Assembly: GCF_007673235.1 (NCBI RefSeq)
Contig: NZ_VDZH01000003.1
Span: 283,168-347,167 of the forward strand
DNA from: Curtobacterium pusillum
Lineage (GTDB): Bacteria; Actinomycetota; Actinomycetes; Actinomycetales; Microbacteriaceae
DNA length: 64,000 nucleotides
Direction of reading: 5' to 3'
How positions within the stretch are numbered: the first letter of the stretch is position 1; each line of letters begins with the position of its first letter. Shown here piece after piece: positions 9,655-18,100 of the stretch. The translations under genes and the position numbers were made by a program. The notes beneath the pieces are model-generated. The model had not been told where the DNA came from. It worked only from the letters and a program-made list of their open reading frames with translations, and made no database searches.

Positions 9655-10119
9655 GTGTCTCTTGTCCTCTCTGCGCCGCGCACCCTCGGGCCGCCTGACG
9701 CCGCCTGCGCCGTGCATTCCTGCACGACTTGGCTGTTTTCCTGAACCAACCGGCCGCATCCGCTGGGGATGACCGCTGTTCTCCTGTCAACCGCGCGGGG
9801 CGACCTGGGCCGTCCAGCGTGGGCATGTCGCTTCCCCCACGTCCGGACACAGCAGTGGCCGGGCGCATTCGAGGGAGTCGATCGTGTTCTGCTGCCTGCG
9901 GCCCAACCCAGCCCTGCTGAACAAGGGGGTTGTGCACTGCCAGAGCAGTGATCCTGCGCACGCGGACGCACGCGGAATTCGGAACCGGACAAGTCTCGCA
10001 TAGGCACGGCATCCGTGCAACCCGGGCGTGTCGCGATTCGCGGGCGTGTCGGGATCGGCCCACTTCCCCGGATCCACGGGGATCGACGGCCTGGAGGCAC
10101 GGGTCGGCCCCGACACGCG
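9655..10119. other. long S10-operon leader/promoter region
   Basis: Roughly 465 bases without a convincing gene. On the minus strand I see a TTGACA at 9785-9790 without a matching -10, a hairpin CACTGC-CAGA-GCAGTG (9935-9950), and one copy of the CTGGAGGCACGG 12-mer at 10091-10102. The length is compatible with a regulatory leader for rpsJ, but I cannot place the promoter. Confidence 0.4.
10091..10102 (+). repeat. 12-mer repeat copy 1
   Basis: Exact CTGGAGGCACGG, in intergenic DNA beside the terminator of the DarT-like gene. Four other exact copies occur in the window (26319, 39541, 54168, 56674). Confidence 0.6.
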
Positions 10120-10152
10120 ACATGCCCTCCGGAGCGGATCCGGAGGGCATGT
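10120..10152. terminator. 14-bp hairpin terminator
   Basis: ACATGCCCTCCGGA (10120-10133) pairs perfectly with 10139-10152 around a five-base loop, 21 bases after the stop of the DarT-like gene. It would end that transcript before the rpsJ leader and is symmetrical, so it could work from either side. Confidence 0.7.
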
Positions 10153-10172
10153 GCGGAAGGTCGGTGCCGACG

Positions 10173-10982
10173 CTACTCGGCGACCAGGGGCGGGACGAAC
10201 CACGGCGGGAAGACCGCCACCCGGGGAGCGTGTCCGCCGTGGTCCTGCAGGACCGCCTTGACGGTCTGCCGGACGCGGTCGTTCGGCACGCCGATGACCG
10301 CGACGGCGGAGAACGGCACGCTCGGCCCGGCGAGCAGCTCGAGCTCGTGCATCTCCGGGTCGGTGAAGTCCGTGCGGCGGATGAGGTTCGTCGCGGCCTC
10401 GGGACCGACGGCGAAGCGCACGTCCTCGGCCTCGGCGTCCTGGTCGGCGACGATCACGGACGAGCCGAAGGCCGACACGGGCACGACGAGCATGATGTAC
10501 TCCGTCGCCCGGGTCCGGCGCGCGGCGTCGGACCAGCGCTCGCCCTCGGCACCGGTGCGCAGCTCGTCCCAGCGCGTGGCGTCCGGGGAGAGCGTGAACG
10601 GCACGTGGCCGGCGATCGGGGACCCGTCCGGGGCAGTGGCCTCGGCCCGTGCCGCACGGGCGGTCGCGGAGGAGACGTCGACAACCGGCGTCACGGCGTC
10701 GGAGGCGAGGATCGCGCCGGAGCCGACGATGTCGTCGAGGTTGTCCACGTGGGTGACGTGGTGGGCACGCAGCGATGCGAAGTCACGCGCCTCGGGCAGG
10801 TCGGGCACCGGGGACCGCAGCGAGGACGCGGGTGCGGCGGCCTGGCCGGGGACGCTCCGGAGCGAGGTGGTGATCCGGGTACGGCGCGGGGTCGGGGTGG
10901 GGTTCTCCGCTGCCTCGCGCTGGCGCGGGGCGCAGATGTCGCAGAGCTCGGTGGGGAATCCGTGGATGCACTCGTCAGTCAC
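10173..10982 (-). CDS. DarT-like (DUF4433) ADP-ribosyltransferase domain protein with N-terminal Cys/His cluster
   Basis: DarT enzymes ADP-ribosylate thymidine in single-stranded DNA and are normally neutralised by the macrodomain protein DarG. Seen here, numbered from the GTG at 10982: a Cys/His cluster ECIHGFPTELCDICAP (about 4-19), a family-like HVTHVDNLDDIVGSGAIL (about 75-92), GHVPFTLSP, and the C-terminal block HELELLAGPSVPFSAVAVIG with a glutamate where DarT has its catalytic Glu, ending in a PPWF motif. No macrodomain gene is nearby. A TTG at 11036 is an alternative start. It lies 81 bases downstream of the topoisomerase gene. The family call rests on remembered motifs. Confidence 0.68.
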   Translation of the reverse strand: MTDECIHGFPTELCDICAPRQREAAENPTPTPRRTRITTSLRSVPGQAAAPASSLRSPVPDLPEARDFASLRAHHVTHVDNLDDIVGSGAILASDAVTPVVDVSSATARAARAEATAPDGSPIAGHVPFTLSPDATRWDELRTGAEGERWSDAARRTRATEYIMLVVPVSAFGSSVIVADQDAEAEDVRFAVGPEAATNLIRRTDFTDPEMHELELLAGPSVPFSAVAVIGVPNDRVRQTVKAVLQDHGGHAPRVAVFPPWFVPPLVAE

Positions 10983-11063
10983 GACTGGTGGGGGTCCTTC
11001 CGTGCCCGGGTGGGGGTGATCGGGCACGAGGTCCAACGGTACGTCATCCCGGCCCCTTCCCGG

Positions 11064-12041
11064 TCACTGTCGGTAGAGCAGTGCGCGGACCTCCGACTCC
11101 GCCGCGTGCGTGCGGTCGGGGTCGATGGTCTCGCCGTGGTCGTAGGCGTCGAGCAGTCGCGGGTCGATGTAGCTCTGCCGGCACACCGTCGGGGTGTTGC
11201 CGAGTTCCTCGCTCGCGACCTTCACGGCGTGCGAGACGGCCTTGCGCCGCTTCGCCTGGGACGACTGCGGCCCGGTCGACGCGAGGTCGACGGCAGCGGC
11301 CACCGTGCCGTGCAGCGTCCGGAAGTCCTTCGCGGTGAACTCGTCCCCCGCGCGCTCCTTCACGTACTCGTTGATGTCCTCGGCGGAGAGCGGCTCCCAC
11401 TCGGCGCCGCGACGTTCCCGGAAGGAGAGCAGCCGGGCGTTCGGTCCCCGGCGCTTCATGCCGGCGATCACGGTCGCGAGGTCGGCGTCGTGGATGGAGG
11501 ACGACCACTCCTGCCCGCTCTTCCCGGGGAAGCCGAGTTCGATGTCGTCCCCGGAGACGTGGGCGTGCGCGCAGAGCAGCGTCGAGAGCCCGCGACTGCC
11601 GTGCTCGGAGGCGTACCGCTCGGACCCGACACGGAGGGAGCCCTGGTCGAGCATCCGGAACGCTGCGGCCAGGGCCCGTCGACGGTCGGGCTCCGGGCGG
11701 CGGAGGTCCTGCGTCACGCCACGACGGGCGACGGGGAGGGACTCGGCGAGCGCGAGGGCTCGGTCGTACTTGATCCGGTCCATGCGCTCGCGCCAAGACG
11801 GGTGGTACATGTACTGCCGCCGTCCGGCGCCGTCGATCCCGGTGGCGAGGACGTGTCCGTTCTCGTAGGGCGAGATCCACACGTCGTCCCACGCGGGCGG
11901 GATGACGAGGTCCTCGAGGCGCTGGCGCACCGCGGAGTCGGTGACAGTGGCGCCGTCCGGGTCGCGGTACGAGAACCCGCGGCCGCTGCGGACGCGGTGG
12001 TAGCCGCGACCGTTGGTCGCGGAGCGGCGGAGACGTGTCAC
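11064..12041 (-). CDS. DNA topoisomerase IB
   Basis: Poxvirus-like eukaryotic-type topoisomerase that relaxes supercoils through a 3'-phosphotyrosine. With the GTG at 12041 it is 325 residues. Catalytic positions by family comparison: Arg137 (RVGSERY), Lys174 (GFPGKSG), Arg241 (KDFRTLHGT), Asn282 in LGNTPTVCRQ, and nucleophile Tyr291 (QSYIDP). The open frame continues to 12113, but that part lies in the palindrome at 12083-12130, so I reject it. A GAGGA sits close to the GTG. It runs in the same direction as the DarT-like gene and may be cotranscribed with it. Confidence 0.88.
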   Translation of the reverse strand: MTRLRRSATNGRGYHRVRSGRGFSYRDPDGATVTDSAVRQRLEDLVIPPAWDDVWISPYENGHVLATGIDGAGRRQYMYHPSWRERMDRIKYDRALALAESLPVARRGVTQDLRRPEPDRRRALAAAFRMLDQGSLRVGSERYASEHGSRGLSTLLCAHAHVSGDDIELGFPGKSGQEWSSSIHDADLATVIAGMKRRGPNARLLSFRERRGAEWEPLSAEDINEYVKERAGDEFTAKDFRTLHGTVAAAVDLASTGPQSSQAKRRKAVSHAVKVASEELGNTPTVCRQSYIDPRLLDAYDHGETIDPDRTHAAESEVRALLYRQ

Positions 12042-12082
12042 GTCCTCGATGCAACTCGCTGCCGCCTGTGACCCGGCCCGGC

Positions 12083-12130
12083 GACGGACGGGAGGCACGG
12101 TGCCAGCTGGCACCGTGCCTCCCGTCCGTC
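12083..12130. terminator. perfect 48-bp palindrome (repeat-family terminator)
   Basis: Arms of 24 bp with no spacer (12083-12106 and 12107-12130) are exact complements; the centre is TGCCAGCTGGCA. It lies seven bases after the stop of the giant surface protein, where a terminator is expected. A near-identical element is at 43065-43110, so this looks like a dispersed palindromic repeat family. Confidence 0.8.
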
Positions 12131-12136
12131 AGACGG

Positions 12137-15100
12137 TCACGCTCGGCGACGTCGGCGCGTCACCAGCAGGACGCCACCGGCTGCCATCGCGAGGAGCGCG
12201 ATCAGCGCGCCGATCCCGAGTCCGGCCGCACCCGTGAAGGCGAGCTCGCCCGCCGGCTTCGGTGCGTCGCGCACCGGGGCCGGGTCGCTGGCGCGCATCG
12301 GGTCCGTCGGGCTGGCGGAACCGGAGACCGGCACCACCTGGGTCGTGGGCGACGCGACCGTGGCGACGTTCGTGATGCGGTCCGGGGCGTCGTCCGCCAC
12401 CTTGGCGGTGACCTGGAACACCACACGGCCGTCGACCGCGAGCGGACCGGTCAGCGTGCAGGTGACGGTCTGCCCGGTGGTGCACGTGGCGGCCTTCCCG
12501 TCGTTGACGCTCACCAGGGTGAGGCCGGACGGTAGCCGGTCGGTGACGACCACGGGGCCCGGGTCCTCGGTGGGGCCGTCGTTGCGCACCGTGATGGTGT
12601 AACCGACGGTCTCCCCGCGGACGACCTGACCCGTGTGGGTCTTCGTGACCGACAGGCTGGAGGCGGGGTCGACGGCGAGCTCGTCGGCCGCCTCGTTGTC
12701 GGCGAGCGTCGTCTCGGTCGTGCTCGTCGCCACGGTCGCGCTCGGCTGCACGCCCGGGTAGGCGACTGCCGTCGGCGTCTGGTGCACCGTGATGACCGGC
12801 GCGAGCGAACCCGCCGCCAGCGTGCCCGCCAGGGCGAACGACACGGTGGTCGAGCCGTCGGCGTTCGCGACCACGCCGGTGACCGTCCACGCGGGGTCGG
12901 CCTCGGTCGAGACGTACGTCAGGCCCTTCGGCAGCGTGTACGTCGCGGTGACGGCCGCGGCGTCGGAGAGCCCGGCGTTCCGGACCTGGATCGTCTCCGG
13001 CAGGTCCTTGCCGATCACGGCGGTGCCGTCGTGCCCGATCGTGATCGCCACGTTCGCCACGGCGTCGACGTCGAGCGGGCTCGTGACCGGCTCGTCGTTC
13101 GTGCCCACCGGCGGGTTGGTGCCCTGCCCGGTGATGACCGCCCGGTTCTCGATGGTGCCGGCGGTGTAGCCAGACGCGACCTTCGTGGTGATCCACAGGC
13201 CGGGGGCGTCCGTCCCGGCGACGATCGTCGTCGGGAGCGAGCACGTGACGAGGGTCGGGTCGGTCGTGCCGTCGCAGGTCCACACGGAGCCGTCGCTCGA
13301 GGCGCCCGTGAAGGTCAGGCCCTCGGGCAGCCGGTCGGTGACGACCGTGGTGGGCTGCTCGTCGGACGGTCCCTCGTTGCGGACCTGGAGCAGCCAGACC
13401 TGCTCCGCACCGGCGGTGACCCGCTTCGCGGCCGTCGTCGACCCGACCTCCGTGACCGGGGTCTTGGTCAGGCCGAGCGCAGCGTGCGTCGTCACCGTGA
13501 CGTCGTCGCCGGCGGTGTCGTTCGTCGGGTCCGTGTCGGGCGTCGCACTCGACACCGCCGCGGTGTTGCGGAGCGTGCCGGCCGGGGTGCCGGACGCGAT
13601 CGAGGCAGTCACGTGGAACACGGCGGTGTCACCGCTCGCCAGGGTGGCCGTGGTCCAGGTGCTCCGGTCGGCGCCCTGCTCGGCGCTTGTCTCCCAGGCG
13701 GCGTCCGTCGTCACCTTCCGGATCGCCATGCCCGCGGGCGGGGTGTCGGTCCAGGTGACGTCCTGCGCGTCCGAGGGGCCGTCGTTCGTCACGGTGACGT
13801 CGTAGGTGACGTCCGTGCCGGCGTCGGCGCTCGGGGCGCTCGTGCGCTGCTTCGTGATCGACAGGTCGGCGTGCGTGGTGACGTCGACCGTCGCGTCGTC
13901 CTGCACGACCGGACCGGACGCCGTGATCGGCGAGGCGGTCGCGGTGTTCACGATCGACGAACCCCGGAAGGACGCCGGCACGTGCACGGTCAGGACGATC
14001 GTGTTCGGGTCGGTGGCGCCCGCGGCGATGCCGTCCGCGCTCGACAGGGTCAGGACGCCGCCCTCGTTCGACTCGAGCGTCCAGTGCTGCTGGGTCTCCG
14101 GCGACAGCCTGCGGAACTCGACGCCGGCCGGCAGGGTGTCCTGCACCCGGACGCTCGGCGTGCTGTCGTCGCCGGCGGGCAGGTCGGACGGGCCGTTCGG
14201 GTTCGCGACCGTGATCGTGTACGTGACGTCCTCGCCGGCGTCGATCGTCTCGACGTCCGCGGTCTTCGTCACCGACAGGCCGGCCGTCTGGGAGGCGTCG
14301 CTGCGTGCCTGGTCCTGGGCGGTCGCGGCGTTGTCGGCCGTCACCACGGCGGTGTTCACCAGGGTGCCGGTGAAGGACGACGGGGTCGTCACCGTGAGGG
14401 TGAACGTCGCGCTCCCCCCGGCGGCGAGGGTGCCGTCGAGCACGCAGGTGACGTCGTTGCCGTCGGCCGCGGGGGCCGTGCACGTCCAGGCACCGTCGGT
14501 CTGGGTGATGGTGTCGGTCCCCTTGTCGACGGGCTCGTCGGACCGGAGGCGCGTACCCGACTCGAGCGTGTCCGTCACGCGGACCGTGCGGGCGTCCGCC
14601 GTCCCGGTGTTCTTCACCGTGACGGTCCAGTCCGCCGGGTCACCGGCGACCAGGGACCCCGAGCCGAAGGCCTTGTCGATCGTCAGCGACGTCGCGTCGT
14701 CCACGGCGGTGGTCGCCTTCGAGTCGTCGTTCGACGAGGTCGGGTCGGTCGTCTTCGTCGTGTCCACCGCGACCGCGGCGGTGTTGACGATCGACTGCGC
14801 GGCGGTGACGTCCGAGTGCACGGTCGCTGTGACCGTGATCGCGCCGGCGGTGGTGCCGTTCGCGAGGCCGTCGCGGGTGCAGGTCACGGTGTTGTCCTCC
14901 GTGTCGCACGTCCACGCCGTGTCGGTCGAGGCGGCGCTGACGAGCGTCACGGTGTCGGGCAGCGTGTCGGTGACGGTCACCGTGCCGCGGGCGTCCGAGA
15001 GGCTCTGCACCGCAGCGTCCTTCCGGTTCTGCACCGACAGGTTCCACGAGATGGTGCGGCCGGCCTGGGCCTTCTCGGACGGGCCGGTCTTCGCGATCGC

Positions 15101-18100
15101 GAGGTCGGCGACCGCGACCGGGGTCACGCTCGCGGTGTCGCTGTCGTTGCCGGCCTCCGGGTCGAAGGTCTGCCCCGTGCCCTGGTGGATCGTGGCGGTG
15201 TTGCGGATCGCCGTGAGCGGGGCGTTCGCGGGCAGGGTCAACGCGACGTCGAGCTCGGGGAACGCGCTGCCCGCGGCGACCGTAGCCCCGTTGACGCAGG
15301 ACCACGTGCCGGCGGTCGGCGTGCAGGTCCAGCCGGTGCCCGTGAAGGTCAGGGTCGCGCCCGCGGGCAGGCCGGTCGGCGCGTCCACGACGGTGGTGCC
15401 GTGGGCGGCGTCGTCACCCGTGTTGGTCACCGTGATGGTCCAGGCCTTCGCGGTGGTGGCACCGGCGACGACCTTCGCGGTCGTGGCCGTCTTCGTCAGC
15501 GCGAGGTCGGCCGCGGCGATCCGGGCCGTGGCCGTCGCGTCGTCCCCGCCGCCGGGGTAGGAGACGAACGAGCCGTCGCCGCCGTCGTACGCGGTGCCAC
15601 CGGAGGCGTCCGTGACGGTCGCGGTGACGTGGTTGACGTGCGCGACCTTCGTGCCGGCGCCGGGCGTCGTGGCCGCGTCCGCAGTCGGGGTCGCCCGGTA
15701 GTGCAGGGTCATCGTGGCGTTCGCCCCGAGCTGGCCGAGGTCCGACCAGGTGAGCGTGCTGCCGTTCACCGTGGCGTCGGCCACCTCGGCGGCGGCTCCG
15801 CCGTCACGGACGAGCGTGGCGCTGCCGGCGACGTACTCCCAGTTCGCGGGCAGGACGTCCTTCGCGGTGACCTTCGTCGCGGCGCTTCCGGTGTTCGTGA
15901 ACGTCACGGAGAAGTCCGAGGCGACGCCGATGTACGACAGCCCGCCGAGGGTGTCGTTCGACTTCGCGACGGCGACGTCCGGGAACGCCGGGGTCACGGT
16001 GGCGGTGGCCGTGACGGCGTCGTACGACGCGCCGCCGGTCGCCAGGCTGCGGTAGTCACCCGTCGAGACCGTGTTCGTGAGCGGCGCACCGCTCAGCGAG
16101 ACGTCGTCGGCGAGCTTCGCCGAGTACGTGTGCTGCACGGTGGCTCCGGCGCCGCCGACGGTGGTCGACGGCCAGGTGATCACGCCACCGCCGCACCGTG
16201 ACGTCGTGGTGCCGAGCGTCCCGCCGTCCGAGATCGACGAGCCGTCGACGACGATGCCCGCCGGCACGCAGTCGGTCACGACGGCACCGTACGCCGGCGA
16301 TGCGCCCTTGGCGTTCGTCACGGTGACGGTGTAGCGGACGGACTGGCCGGGCTCGACGTCGAGGTCGGTGCTGGTGGTCCCGAGCACGGTCGCGGTCTTG
16401 CCGATCGACAGCGAGGGAGCGACGACCGAGGCGTTCGCCTGGTTCGAGGTCGCCGAGCCGTCGGTCGGAGCCGTTCCCTTCGCGGTCTTGTCCCAGGCGA
16501 AGGTCGCGGTGTTGGACAGTGCAGTGCCCGCCGTGGCCGCGGTGGACAGGCGGACCGGGATCGACACGGTCACGACCACGGCCTGCGGTCGGCCGGTCGC
16601 GATGTCGCTGACGGAGACGGTCACGGTGCGGCTGGACGCGTCGACGGTGCCCGTCGCCGTGACGGAGCCGTCGGACGAGGTCACGGTCGGAGTGCCGTCG
16701 ACGGTCAGGCCGGCGGGGAGCGCGTCCGTGAGCCGGGCGTCGAAGACCGCCACGTTCGCGGGGATCGTCGCCGTCACCTGGTAGGTCGCCGCGTCACCCG
16801 GGCGGACCGGCAGGGCGGTGGTGTTCGCCGGGTTCGTCGTGGCCGGGGTACCGGCCGAGCCGTCGCTGTTCGACCAGGTCGGCGCCGTCAGCTGCTTCGA
16901 CACGGACGGGGACGCCACCGTGATGGTGTCGTCGGCGCTCGCGGTCTGGACGTAGGTCGCGCCGGCCGTCGCGTAGTCGGTGTCGAGGCTCGAGCCCACG
17001 ACCTTCGCGGTGTTCGCGTAGCTGGTGCCCGCGGGGGCCTTGTCGGCGAGGGTGCCGGTCACCGTGACGGTGGCCGAGGCACCGGCGGCCAACGTGCCGA
17101 CGTTCCACGCGTGCAGGGTGCGGTCGGTGCCGCACGTGCCGAGCGCATCACGTTGCGCCTGGGTGGGGGTCACCTCCGTTCGCGACGAGCCGGTGAACTG
17201 CAGCGACGACGGGAAGCAGTCGGCGACGAGGACGCTGCGCGCATCGGTCGTGGTCGACTTGTTCGTCGCCGTGAGCGTCCACGTCACGACGTCCTGGCCG
17301 GAGACGACGGCGCCGTTCCGGTCGTCGGTCTTCGTGATCGCGAGGTTCGGGGCGGTGACGCCGACCGCGACCTGCTTCGTCGGGGCGACGGAGGTGCCCG
17401 TCACCGGGTCGGTGCTGCGGAACGTCGCGGTGTTCGTGATCGTCGCCGACGAGAACGTCGTGCCGTCCGACTTCGGGTACGCACCGGTGCCGGCGGACAC
17501 CGCGAGCCCGGAGACCGTGACGGTGAAGGTCACGTCAGCCGTGGTGGTGTTGTCGAACACGCTCGGGAAGACGAGCGCGCCCCCGCCGTTCGTGTTCATC
17601 GTGGCACCGCCGGTGAACGTGAAGTCCTGGCCGCCGTAGGTGACGGTCGTGTCGCCGTCGGTCATGCCGCGCGTCGCCGCGTTCGCGGCCCCGGGCAGGC
17701 CCAGCGTCCACGTGGTGGCGCTCGTCGTCTTCAGCCCGGTGACCGAGGCCAGCGGGTCCACCAGCGATGCGGTTCCGACGCTCGTGCCGGCCTTCACGGT
17801 CACGGAGTAGGTGTACTTGAGCGGCTGCCCCGGCACGGCGTTCAGGCCGGACCGGTTCGTCGCACCGCCGTCGGTCCCACCGGTCTTGGCGACGACGACG
17901 GGCGTGATCGTCACCTGGCGCTGCGCGTCCGCGCTGACGGCGGCGAGCTGCGATCCGGTCGCACCGGATGCGTGCGCGCTCGTGCCGGCGACGGGTGCGG
18001 GCACCCAGGTCTGCGCGGTCCCGGTGTCTGCCGTGGTGTCGAAGCGCACGACCGAGGCGGAGTTCTTGTAGGCAGTGCCGGCGAACGACTGGGCCGGGAC

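Noticed and set aside
9567-10203. Several minus- and plus-strand frames in the rpsJ leader
   Set aside because: Arginine/proline-rich, overlapping each other and the terminator at 10120-10152, no recognisable domain.
12042-12113. Upstream extension of the topoisomerase frame
   Set aside because: It begins inside the 48-bp palindrome and has no homology, and the GTG at 12041 gives a normal family length.
12635-16201. 1,188-codon plus-strand open frame opposite the giant surface protein
   Set aside because: Antisense shadow common in GC-rich DNA: composition dominated by R, G, V and D, no Shine-Dalgarno sequence, no domain. The minus strand encodes clear repeated DUF11 modules.
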